Below the pieces are notes generated by a model. That model saw nothing but the letters and a program-made list of their open reading frames with translations. It made no database searches and was not told the DNA's origin. A program made the translations under genes and the position numbers. Positions 1-11,200 of a stretch of DNA of 64,000 bases are shown here, in pieces; position 1 is the first letter of the stretch; the number at the start of each line of letters is the position of its first letter. This DNA comes from Trametopsis cervina (Eukaryota > Basidiomycota > Agaricomycetes > Polyporales > Irpicaceae), in NCBI GenBank assembly GCA_022385755.1, contig MU278351.1, positions 1,304,638 to 1,368,637 on the forward strand, in the 5' to 3' direction.

Positions 1-1344
1 TGTCCGAAGTCTACTATCAATAGAGCGGGTTGGAGAAGTAAGGTCAGGAGGGCGACATGCTAATAGGGTTCATTCAGTATGCGTTCTATTGAAGGTACAA
101 TTAACGCACTTGTGTTCTCGATGATCGGTTTCCTTGCCAGGTCTGGGTGAAGTACCACACGGCCGGGACATACACGAGCATATCGCACGCTAGAACGGTG
201 GCTCGCATGTAAACCTTGCTCGACGCGCTCTCGTAGCCGCGGGACGCATCCAAAGCGAACCACGCGGGTTCAATCCAAGAGCCGCTGCGTGCCATTCAGT
301 ACTCAATAGTGTCAACGGGAATAATTGAGCCTCACATAATGCCGCATATCCAAGATACGTATGCCGTCAGTGGAGGGTAATCAAGCCCCCAGTATTGCAG
401 GTCATAAGTATACCATTGCCGCAGAGGAAGGTGTCTGGTCAGTTCCATCCAATGCCGTTGAGCCTCATAGTCTCCAAACATAGGTCGCGTCCCCTGTCCT
501 ATGTGTCCCAGTAAGCACAACAGTGGTGAAACACTACTCTGAGGATCCTCGTACCTGAATATGACCCAAGACCAATACACCATTTGACTAAGGTCGCAAG
601 TAGAATTGTGATTGGAACCACCCAGTCCCGGAAGCCTTGTTTGTGCATCCATCGCACCAGCCCTCTCGCAGGACTGTTGTGCAGATCATGTTTGTCCGAG
701 TCAGGTACGGCCCCTTGCGGTATAGTAGGTAGTGGCGGTTTCCATTTGTCAGTTTCCAATAGTGAGGTGAAGCTCTGCGTGTGTTTCCGGCGTGCGCGCG
801 TAGGTGAGGTAGAAGCGAATGATAGTGGCGAGATCGCCCTCGACGCAGTAGATATGGGGGACAACGGCGGCGACCCCAGCCAATGTTGGCTTTCCGAACG
901 CTGAATATCGAGGTGTCTGCGCGGTATAGGCGCCACGATGTCCGAGTAGTCAATATCGGAGCTGCTCTATCCTCAGTAGCGGGTCCTCGAGGGACAACAA
1001 TGCAAGGTGTACACGCACGCGTTGCTCCGAACCCCCGTCGATGACGGTCTTCTTAATATCGAGGGCGTGATCCTGCCCTGTGCCGGGTAGGGCGCGTTTG
1101 TAGCATAGTCATGGGTGGGAAAAGGCACAGGCATGCGCGAACTCCGCCGCGAGTGCGACGTTGAGCTTTCCGCCAGGGAGTGCTGCGAGGTGTCGGACAT
1201 CCGCGCAGGGACGGTGTTTTGGGGAAAGGAGCGTGCGGGCTGGGCTGCGGGAGTGCGCAGGTCGACGTGGTCGGTGAGCACGGCTTGCAGCCTTCCTCCC
1301 GCGTTGAGGCCGGCGGCTGGGGTTATCATGCCTGGATGTGGCAT
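1..1344 (-). CDS. ALG6: Dolichyl-P-Glc:Man9GlcNAc2-PP-dolichol alpha-1,3-glucosyltransferase (ALG6), 5' part
   Basis: This enzyme adds the first glucose to the lipid-linked oligosaccharide in the ER membrane (N-glycosylation). Five exons are visible on the minus strand: 1019-1344, 555-961, 336-498, 110-284 and 1-59. The gene runs off the left edge. The N-terminal ~190 residues are a long Ser/Pro/Arg-rich cytosolic extension, followed by a first membrane segment. Then comes the luminal motif [13 protein letters not shown], whose Asp is the proposed catalytic residue of the ALG6/ALG8 family, and then [13 protein letters not shown] and [11 protein letters not shown], both typical of ALG6. Start chosen at the ATG at 1344; a second in-frame ATG lies at 1329. 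It diverges from PSMD9 with a gap of only 114 bp. ALG8 is the main alternative, but the wording of the motifs favours ALG6. Confidence 0.9.
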
Positions 1345-1458
1345 TCGGGAAAATAACTAGTAAACCCGATGTCTCATGGCGGGACGCGTACCACCTCAAG
1401 CTATTGCTTTCTCCGCTACTCCCATTCACATTTCCGAGAGCAAAGCATAACGCACTCT
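1345..1458. promoter_or_regulatory. Shared divergent promoter ALG6 / PSMD9
   Basis: The 114 bp between the two start codons must hold both core promoters and both 5' UTRs. No TATA box is evident, in contrast to the secreted-protein genes in this window. Confidence 0.5.
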
Positions 1459-2238
1459 ATGGGCATGACTCTCGAACCCAAAGAGACCGCAGCGGACCAG
1501 GTCCGCGCCCTAATGTTGCGCAAGGACGCAATCGAAGCCGAGATTAGCAGCCGCTTCGAGATCCTCAAGGCGAATAACTGCACAATGCAGACACCACTCG
1601 TGGACGCAGAGGGCTTTCCGAGAGCAGATATGGACATCTGGGAAGTGCGACATGCACGTGTACGGATAATAGAGCTGCGGAATGACCTGAACGCAACCAT
1701 GGAGTCTATATACAAGGGACTGCAAGGCGTGTATGATCCTACGCTCGTAATAAACGAGGAACCCAGTGTACCCTCCTCTTCAAATCCCTCTGGGCTCGAT
1801 CCGTTTGCCAAGGTAGACGGAGTGGCGCCCGGAAGTCCTGCTGCATCTGCTGTGAGTGGCTTTGTCTGTGCACGATAATGAGGCTTAACCGTGGTGTGGC
1901 GTACAGGGCTTGACTCGGGACGACTTGATTCTGTCATTTGGGTCCTTGACCAAAGCATCTTTCTCGTCAAATTCTTTGGTACCGCTAGCTAACTTGGTCG
2001 CTGCGAATGAGAACGTGAGTGGTCCTCTCCTCTATTGCCATGTATTTACTGATCCCCGCTTGCAGCATGAGATCGCCGTGCGCGTACTTCGCACGGGAGA
2101 TGAGATCGTCACATTGAGTTTCACCCCACGGAAAGGCTGGGGAGGCAGGGGACTTCTTGGGTACGTGATATCGCTGCTATAAGCTCACTTTCGCTCACAT
2201 ATGAATATAGATGTCACATTGTGCCATATACCCCATGA
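1459..2238 (+). CDS. PSMD9: 26S proteasome regulatory-particle assembly chaperone Nas2 / PSMD9 (p27)
   Basis: This chaperone helps assemble the base of the 19S regulatory particle. Its PDZ domain is known in other species to bind the C-terminal tail of the ATPase Rpt5. Exons are 1459-1851, 1907-2014, 2066-2160 and 2211-2238 (207 aa, frame closes). The N-terminal helical part (residues 1-85) ends with IYKGLQGVYD. The PDZ-like domain starts at FAKVDGVAPGSPAASAGLTR and contains DDLILSFGSL. The protein ends with GRGLLGCHIVP, the standard Nas2 C-terminus, reached only after the last 50-nt intron. The start at 1459 is preferred over 1369 because upstream in-frame residues have no family character. 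The client Rpt5 is encoded 47 kb away in this window. Confidence 0.93.
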
Positions 2239-2480
2239 TCAATCTTTGCTCGATAGTCACCATTTAAATATCTGTATTGATAGCCACTCAATCACTATGT
2301 AGTATCGGGGCAATAGAAATAAATGTAGCATACATAACTGATCACCTTGGGAAGTGAATATAGTTTGGGGAAAGGGTCCACTCACTATTGATGTTATGTT
2401 GCTCTATACCGCTACAACCACATTTAGAACATGTCGTTCGCGCCCAGTACCACTCATCATCGCTAGATGAATATTGAACA

Positions 2481-3150
2481 CTGACTTGTCAATCGAGTAC
2501 TATGATTATTGTACTTAGACTGTATTCAAGTACAACAACAAATGACAAGCCCAAGAATTCTCTCGCTAACTTCTCCGCCCGAATCCGTCCTCCTCAGAAG
2601 GGACTGTTCGAATTGCTGCTGGGTCAGCAATTGGCCGTAAGTAGCTTGTTTCTGCTGTTGCGCCTCTTGCAGATGCGCCATGAAGGAGCTGCATCAGCTG
2701 CGGCAGATCTTCGGCAACTTCGGGAGAGAGCTGGCCGTGTAGGATCTCGAATGGATCCATTCGTGCACGCATATATCGGATGCGCCGCACAGCTAAGGGG
2801 GCGCGCGTCGGCGGTATACAGAGTGCGGAAACATGCCCTGTTCAAGGGTCAGATAGACGTCAATACTGTAGGCCTGTGGATGATATACCTCGTATGTTGA
2901 TAGCGACACACGCGAAGTTCATGTTGTCGAAGTTCGAGAAGTGATAATCCTGGAGGGGGTAGACATGCAATGTCAGCTCAATCGCACACTTGTTCGAGTG
3001 TGTCTTCGCTCACTTCTGAGAGAAACGCATTCGGGCGGAGAAGTTAGCGAGAGAATTCTGGGGCTCGCCATAGGTATTCGTTGTACTCGTGCTGTACTTA
3101 AATACAAGCTGAGTACAATAATTGTAATCTACTCGATCGACGAATAAGTC
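2481..3150. repeat. Inverted-repeat (foldback/MITE-like) element, ~670 bp
   Basis: Two arms of about 105-125 nt are reverse complements of each other with small gaps: roughly 2485-2602 and 3012-3150. They include a perfect 31-nt core (2554-2584 versus 3029-3059). Outside the core the match continues through GTACAATAATT-type sequence and ends near ATCGAGTA/TACTCGAT. The ~400 bp between the arms is not palindromic and has no recognisable transposase. Both arms, read inward to outward, encode the same peptide SGGEVSERILGL, so an older coding segment may have been duplicated head to head. I see no convincing target-site duplication. It fits a non-autonomous DNA transposon or foldback element, but the class is unknown. 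Confidence 0.65.
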
Positions 3151-3514
3151 GTCGATACATTCATACAATAACTCTTCAGTCAGCAGCAGCCGAGTCAGCC
3201 GCTATTGGGGTGGCAGAATATTCGGAGGCCTTCGGCGCTACAATAGACTTGATCGTACAACGGTATGAAAGCCATGTGGCCGCCACAAAGATGGGCGTCT
3301 CTAGGCTGATCTGCGCTTGGCGCCACTACAACGGGTGCCTTGAAGCTGCACGCTCACCCTGCGAAACTATACAGTGCGTTCTGCCCTCGATCGAATTCAT
3401 TGTACTTGATAACTTACTATCTCCAATCTTTCCCGTAGGTTCGGAATCTCTGACGACGCTGTTCAGACTTACACCTAATTCAAGCTCGGCTCAAGACGCG
3501 GTTACCTAATCAAG

Positions 3515-4993
3515 ATGCAGATGCAGATGAACATGCATCAACTGAGCATGCAGGACTCGCCTGCCCAAATGCCAATGCCTTCCTCACACATGAAGTACCA
3601 TTCCCCATACTTCACCCCAGAAATGGTGGAACGAATGTCGGAGCGACAACGAGGCAAGCTGTCGATAAACCAGGAAGAGAAGCAACGCCAGCAGGCTTGT
3701 GGCTTCATTGAAGCCGTCGGCTCGAAGACTGGATAGTGAGTTGGCTATGAGGTTCGCACATCGAGCTGATACTGAGGGCAATGGTTGCCATCTACCAGCC
3801 CGCGGAAAACCATAGCTACTGCGCAGAACCTGTATCATCGTTTCCACCTGTTCTTTCCCAGGAAAGACTTCAGCTACCACGTAAGCCCAGCAACTTGTCA
3901 TGGTGTGTGATTGTGGTGGCTGAGTGTTCCAAGGATGTCTCGTTGGCAGCATTGTACGTCTCGACGAAGATGCACGACACGCTGAAGAAACCGCGGGAAA
4001 TTCTCATGGTTTCCTACGCTGTACGCTTCCCGGAGCTCGCAGCAAAGTCAAAATCAGTCGCTGGGGAGGTGGATATGGATCCCACGGTATGTCCAATCTC
4101 TTATATGAACTCTATCTAGCTGACGGTGTGGCGTGGTCAGACTGTGGAACACGACCGCCAACGTTTGCTCGCCGTCGAGCGTCTCATGTTGGAGACGATA
4201 TGCTTCAACTTCACTTCGCGAATGCCATTCCCCTACGTCATCAAGATATGTCGAGGGCTCAAAGGTGAGTAGATAACATAGTCATACGTTAGGGCTTATC
4301 TAAGACGGCGTATCTGAAGTGGGAAAGAAACTATCAAAGCTTGCGTGGCGGCTTGCCATTGACAGCTTCCGTACACTCGTGAACCTTATGTTCCCTCCAC
4401 ACGTTGTGGCACTTGCGTGCATATACCTAGCAGGAAGACTTGCTTCCTTCGAGCATGACCCCAACTTGATATCCACGGAGCCTGGATGTCGTAATGCCAC
4501 AGAAGTCGTGGCTCTTCTTTCAAATAAAGGAGGTTGGGAGCAGCGGTACAAGAGTCAGGTGGAGGACCTCGATGGTACGTCCATCCGCCGGGCTCTCACG
4601 ACCTACACTGACCTCTTGACAGAAATAGCGCATTCTATAATCGATCTCCTCATTCAGCGTGCGCAAAACCCGCAAGTAACCACGTCACCAAGCACCCCTG
4701 CGTCTCCCCATCCGTCCCGGAATCCTCACTTAGCCTCTGGATCAGGAGCATCCCAGCCACCCCCTGTGCCATACAAACCTGACCAACTGATGAGGATGAA
4801 GATCGCAATGCGTGAAACCGAGCATCCACCTCGGCCAAGAGATATCGCCCGGTGGGAGGACTTTGAAGCGGACGCAGAGGCTGCTATGCTGGGGCGAAAC
4901 GAGGGTACCGTCCGTTTCCTGTTCGCCCCGCCTCGATCTGGCGAATACGAGGGTAATCATGAGCTCGGTCGTGGGGAACCCATGCAGTTCTGA
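3515..4993 (+). CDS. CTK2: CTD kinase I cyclin subunit (Ctk2 / cyclin K-like)
   Basis: This is a cyclin expected to pair with a Cdk12/Ctk1-type kinase that phosphorylates Ser2 of the RNA polymerase II CTD. Exons are 3515-3735, 3799-3880, 3934-4086, 4141-4264, 4320-4574 and 4623-4993 (401 aa, frame closes). The N-terminus is Met/Gln-rich. The first cyclin box runs from HSPYFTPEMVERMSE through TIATAQNLYHRFHLFF and DVSLAALYVSTKMHDTLKKP. Then come VERLMLETICFNF, and the second fold from LSKLAWRLAIDSFRT to PPHVVALACIYLAGRL. The C-terminal third is low-complexity Pro/Ser followed by a short acidic helix. The start at 3515 is the first Met in frame with the cyclin fold. Cyclin L is an alternative, but there is no RS-rich tail. 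Confidence 0.88.
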
Positions 4994-5106
4994 ACCCGTG
5001 ATATTGAGTGTACATTGTCATTGTTACAGACGTTAATACAATTCTTTATTTCCCTAGCAACATGTGTTTTAGCGTCCCGGCGAGGTCGCCTCCGTGGCTT
5101 CCATAC

Positions 5107-7162
5107 TTAGATCGTAGTCGCGGTGGACGCAGACTCTGTGGCGACGGCTCCGCTCTTCTTTCTTTGGTATTTGCCATAGACGTACCGAGAGCCGTAAGAT
5201 AACGCTACGACTGTGACGAAGGCGCCCACGATAGCAGCACCAATGTATCCCGACTGGTCATTCGCCTGGATAGCATACTTAGCACGACGAAGGTTCGACA
5301 ACATATTAGCTACTTACCCGGTCCCATCCACGCCACCAGCTGCCGGCCAGTCCGCCGCCATCAGGAGCGTTTGCAGCGTCTTGACACGGTGTGCAGTTGT
5401 CTCCGATCAAGCCCATGATCTCTATTAACGAGATACTGCACGGGGTAGGTTATCAGAAGGGAGATGTATTGGGAATAGCATCTCGTGGCTTACGTGAAGG
5501 CGACTAGGATACTCATCAGTGTGAGTAGGATGCTTAAGGTCGACATCGCATTTCGCTTGACCCGCAAGAGCCGGGCGCGCTCTTCATCATCGGCGTTATT
5601 GGCAAGCTCCACATCCACGTCCGCGTCGGCGTCGACGATCTCTGCTTTATCATCCAGGTCTGGAGTGTGAGGTTCGGCATCTGTAGTTGCAGCATGATTT
5701 TGCGGCTCTGGAGACTTGCTGGGCATGGATGATGTCACCTGTGCGAGGCCGGTTGTGATATCGAGCTTTGGTTCATTGAGACCCAGCTCACGTCGTTCAA
5801 AAAGCGCAAAGGAGCGGTCGGGAAAGCCAGAGTAGGAGTATAGCATTATGATAGAGTCCACCGAATCGATGAGTGTCATACCCGCGGTGAACAGAAACTG
5901 AGTGTTGCTTAGTACGTGTGACGGTGGGCAGATCAGTATGCTCACAGGTAGAATGACAATATACGAACTCGGTATCTGCCCTCCGTCTGTCGACTTCTTT
6001 GCGATCGCCGACGTGGCCAAAAGCGCGATACTTGACGCAGTATCAAATCCTGACAAAGCGTAAGTGAGGCCACTCTGGTCATAGATGAAGCTCCCACTTA
6101 CCGAAACCGAATAGCACTCCGACCGGATACATCTTCCACGGTCGATTCACGAACGTGACTATAGGGCCAATAATTCGCATCATGATGGTATTACCGCGGC
6201 TTTCTTCTTCCTCTTGTTCTTGTTCCCAGTGGCTGATATCCTCACCATTGGCCAGGAGCCGTTCACGCTCTTTGTTCATCTCCACAGCAAGAGATTAGGG
6301 TCAGTCGGCATTTGTGAAGACAAATCATGCATACTTTACGACGCTTCGCGAGTACTTTCCACAGGATGATGCTGTTCGCTAGCCCGATGATGAAGAGGAA
6401 GCTTCCACTGACGGCCGTACCTGCATGGCGCAACCAATTCAACCAAAGCGTCGGTTCATCCAAGAAAACGGGAACGTACCCACAATTCCACCGATACTAC
6501 CCACACCATCGATGTGCTCATATACACTGGTGCTGATTGCTATGGCAATATTCTACGGGGAATGCTTGATTTGAAAAATGGTATGAAGAAGAGCAAAACA
6601 GCACCTACGACAGCGATCACGATCGAACTATGACCTAGGGAGAAGAAGAGGCCGCAGGTCACCGGTAATTGTCCCAAACTGATTAAGCTTCGCGTTGCGT
6701 TATCAATGGCACTAGAGAGGCATTAGGTCGTAATCTGTTTCTCAAGTTTAGTAGGTCTATACAAAACGACGCAGTAGATGGCGTACTGTAATATTAATGC
6801 ACAAAGTCGTTACCTGATGTGGTCGGCGTCGAGTGCTGGTGGGCATGCTACTTATCAGCCCGATGGATCATTACAGCGGTGGCATGAACAGACTTGCCAT
6901 GCCGCAAACCGATGGTCTGTACCACAGGATGAATGTGAGTAAGATTTAAGTCACGATGAGGAACGTCGCTTACCCATGACAATAGAGCGAGACTGAGGAT
7001 CGAACGAGTGGCTTCATGTCTGCCGAAAAGAATTCCGGCTACGACCCAACAGACAGCGTTTGCTAGAAGTTCCCCAGTTAGGAGCAATGCAGATCGCCCC
7101 AGCAAAGTCAATCGTGGTCGGCGACCGTACAAAGCGGCTGCTCGACTCCGGAACGAGGTCAT
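5107..7162 (-). CDS. Nickel/cobalt transporter, NiCoT family (S. pombe Nic1-like)
   Basis: A polytopic plasma-membrane permease for Ni2+/Co2+, probably supplying urease. There are eleven exons: 6974-7162, 6898-6916, 6814-6835, 6609-6711, 6480-6552, 6335-6420, 6102-6279, 5946-6049, 5494-5897, 5318-5435 and 5107-5265 (484 aa, frame closes). Family signatures are visible: GLRHALDADHIS with metal-binding His/Asp residues, LGHSSIVIA, GFGFDTASSIALL, LFTAGMTLIDSVDSIIMLY and the C-terminal GGGLAGSWWRGWD. Exons 2 and 3 are only 19 and 22 nt and are joined by a GC-AG intron (6836-6897). An acidic loop of ~70 residues lies before the last membrane segments. The intron at 5898-5945 is 48 nt, in frame and stop-free, so it could be mistaken for coding sequence. 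Confidence 0.92.
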
Positions 7163-8265
7163 GACTGAGATCTGGAGGAGAAGTGCAGCGGGGTGCGGCC
7201 GTGAGAGGTCTGCGGACGAGTCAGTAAAGCTTCCCCAATAACGGTTCGTGCTCTTGACACGAAAACAGAAGCAACTTACTGGTTAGGAAAGGGCGAGCCT
7301 CTTATTGACACTCGTAGGACATTCGGAACTGATCCCGGTGACTGTGGCGGTCGCATACAAGACAGGGGTGGGATAGATAACAGAATTTTACCAGCCTTGA
7401 CGGCACGCGATCAGGGTGATAACGCCCTGAACAAACTCGAACAGGCATCTGCGATATGCACGGGATGAGCTGCTGAAGCGAACCATTTATGCAGTGACGT
7501 TAAATGCCATGGCCAGCTGTTGTGTGTCGATAAGGCGGTGCGTTTCGTGCAAACAGAGGCAGTCAGCTGAGCCCGATGTAAACTTATAGGCTGGGATGTT
7601 CAGGAGACTTTCTATAGCATGTCATCGCACCTTCTCTCGCGGAGATAGACTCATTCTTTCTGTGGTAGTCGTGGAATGGTAGCAGTTGCAATTAGCCTAA
7701 CTTGAAGGCGTGGGTGCCGCATAGTGCCCGATACAACCAGAGAAGATGCGCATTGAGATGGCGCAGAAGTATGAGGTGTGATAGCCGAATATCATAGCAC
7801 CGTGTTGCCAGAGCGTTGGGCACCGTCCCCCTCAAGAACACCTGAGGCTCGTCGTCTTGCCAGCCTGAGAGGTCGCGCGACGCGTTTCGCACCTGCAACG
7901 TGCGTGACACTGTCCAGGTGATGTCACAAATGTATGACTTGTGACTGCCGGCCAAAGTCACATCGGCTTTGGCTGCGCGGGCGCGAACCACAACATCAAC
8001 GACTCGTCCCAAACGAAACATCTACGGTTTTCATGACATCTCTGCGAAATTAAACGACCTGGCGACGACCGCGATATCCCTAGACAACTTCCCTTAGGCC
8101 GGTCAACGAACATATAATCTCTACTACTCATCTGGTCTCACATTGCATCCTTCTTGTTCTCAACTTGTGGATATCAACTCGATTTGTCTCTGCTTTTCTT
8201 CTGGTCTCTTTTCCGTGTCCGTAATCTTGAAACTTAACTCTATACGGTGGCTGGACGAATGAACC
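7163..8265. other. Intergenic region between divergent genes, no gene seen
   Basis: It separates the nickel transporter start (minus) from the RasGEF start (plus). The reading frames inside, including a 109-codon one at 7692-8021 on the minus strand, have no recognisable motif and no consistent splicing. The last 150 bp before 8266 are pyrimidine-rich on the plus strand, as often seen upstream of fungal starts. Confidence 0.6.
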
Positions 8266-11200
8266 ATGCCATCTGCCCCACTTAGGATCGATACCAACGT
8301 GGTCGGTATCGCGGGACCCTCTTCAAAGCACAGCTCTGCACACCATACGAACAGCGCCTCGGGGGAACTGAAGATTCGATCCGCAAAATCTGCACAGCGA
8401 TTGCGAAGTGGATCGTCTGCATCCGCCTCCTCTACGACTTCCAACCCCCCTCACGCGCTCAGCAAAGCCTCCCGGATGCATAATGATAACCACACTTCAC
8501 AGAGCTCTACCGATAGCGGTGAAGATGGCTCGGAGTACGTGCTCGCAATGCATGATTTCGACCCGCAACAGCCGAACGTGACGTGCCTGGCCTTCAAGGC
8601 CGGTCAAATCATCCGTGTGTTTAATCGTGATCCGAGCGGGTGGTGGGACGGTGAGGTCGATTCACGTCGAGGGTGGTTCCCGAGCAACTATGTGACGTCG
8701 GAGGTTGGCTTGCTCACCGAGGAGGAACTGCCGCAGCTTCTGGTGCGTTTGTTCTGATGCGACCTGGTGATCTCGCGTGACATATCTTCACATTTTAGAG
8801 ACGTCATAAGAATGGCCATGCGCACACCCCGTCGGCAGCGTCAGCAGCCTCGTGGACAAGCACGTCTGCGTTGGCGTCGAAACGCTTCACCCGCACAGAC
8901 CACCGTCCGATGTCCTCAGAAGGCTCCATGGATGCGTACTGTCCGCGAATCATGGTCCCTCTACTCCAAGCACTATCGCTGCTGCAGAAGGTAGCGCGAG
9001 CGAACCGAATCACCCATTTCCAGCCCTCCACAGCGTGTATAATATCCGCCGTACGTTCTATGCTTTCCGATATTGGATGCCTACCCCGCGAAGCGTCTCT
9101 GCTCAAGCAGCATCCCATGCTTGCCAAGGAGCGTAAACGAATACTCGCGGACCTCGCCTTTCTGGTTGAACAAACGAAGAAGGCGTCAGAGGAGCAGCTG
9201 GAAGAGGCGCAGCGCGAGTTGGAGGTGGAAAGTATGATCAGAGGGAGCGGGCAGCTGTTCGCGCACATACGAGGGTTTCTGGCTGTGGCAGTTCAGTGTG
9301 GTGTCAACGTGGAACCTGCGAGTTCTCCTCCTGGCTCGGAGCCCGATCGTAGATGGGGAAGCGAGGATGGCACAATAGTACGAGCCGAAGACGAGAGCAC
9401 TCCACTACCTGGCGATTATGCACCGTACTGGGAGTCTGCAGGCAAAACCACCAATGCCATCGAGGTGCGGCGCCGGCAACGTGAAGTCACTGCGACACCC
9501 AAACGCGCGAGGAGCTTGTCGGATGTGAGGAAAGAGAAGGATGCCGAGGGCGAGGGCGAGACAAACCCGTCGACCCCTCCCAAGAGTGCGCTAACCTTGG
9601 GACGCACAGCTGGGAAGCAGTGGGCCAACGTCAAAGGATCGGAAGCAGGGGACAACGTGTCGTTGCATAAGAGCGGTCAACTCTCTGTGAGCAGTCTATC
9701 CTCGACATCGTCTCTCTCCTCGAACGACTCTGAGGGCGCGCCGCCGACTCCTGTGTTCCCCTCCGGTCCTTCCAGCACAAGTGAAGTCATGGACGCTCTC
9801 CGACATACGCATGACAGTTATCTCTCCACCATAGCTGCTTTCATCGGACACGCACATTCACACTCCCGCACCTCGCACGCGTCAAGTACAGGGCACATGT
9901 ACGACCTAGTGCGAGAAGTGGTGGAGATGGTCTGCAAGCTGCTCACGATAGTCGAGGCCGTTCTCAGACATCCAAACATACCTCCACTACGGGCACAGGA
10001 CCTACGAGCTGCGAAAGAGGGTCTCTACAACGTGACGAGCACGTTGGCGGACTCTGTACGGCAGCTGACGACCACCCCTCCTCCGGATGTTTCTGAAGAA
10101 GAAGAGAAGGCCACGTTATTGCGCTCGGCCACCGATGCACTGAAGGCCGGCTCCGACTGCGTCAATGCAGTCAAGCGCTGCCTACAGCGTGCGAAGGGCG
10201 AGAGGGCATTCGTCATCGAGCTCCCTGGAGCTGGCGAACCCGACGCAGTGTCGTACACTCCGAGCAAGTTCTCCCATTCGCACAGAAAGTCGGAGCATCT
10301 CCGTGTCACTACCGGCAAGATGAATGCTCTGCGCGAGCTCTACCGTGTCAATGGTATCGAGGCAGACGACGAGGACCTCACCATACAGGCGCAGTCCATG
10401 TCGATAGGCAGCACACCGACGAAGAACGTGCTCGACGATGATGTCGACCCCTTCACAGCTGAGACACCGATCACTCCTGTGGTTCAAACAGACGTCCCGC
10501 TACCCGTAACGCCGCATAGGCAGTCACTTCCCCCTGAAGATGCGCCGCCGGATCCACCAGCCAGTCCAGTCTCTTCTTTCTTGCCTACAGAGGACGGTAC
10601 GACATGGGAAGGAGCACATTCACATGCCCATGGTCCGTCTATCGAGGAGCGAGTTTTCGACCGCGATCTGCCCGCTATTCCAGAATCTGGGATCACCGAG
10701 CTGTCCCGTTCGGACCCAATGACGTGGATCATGTCTCACGACCACGCGATGGACGACGTCGCGTTCAACAGCGAAGGCCAGCTTGTCGGCGCGACGCTCC
10801 CAGCGCTTGTTGAACGGATGACCCCTCACGCATCTATCGTCGAATCTCCGTTTGCCGCCGTCTTCTATCTCACTTTCCGCCAGTTCACGACCCCTCTCGA
10901 CCTTCTGAATTGTCTCATTGCACGATACAACCAGGGCGCCCCTGCGGGGTTGTCACCACAGGATACGTTCCTCTGGCAACAGCAGAAAGGCCTTCCTACG
11001 CGGTTGCGGATATCCAACTTCATCAGAATGTGGCTCGAAAACTGGTGGCGTCCCGAAACCGACACGTATATCTTGCCCGAAATAGAGAAATTTATTCGCG
11101 CAGGATTCCTTATCATGTTCCCTCATCCTGCGCAACGCATCCTGGAGCTCATCGACAAGTGGAGCACAGCGGCAGAGTCAGGATTAACTCCGAAGACTGA

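Noticed and set aside
2502..2900. 132-codon plus-strand ORF
   Set aside because: It lies inside the inverted-repeat element, has no family motif, and its start region is one arm of the repeat.
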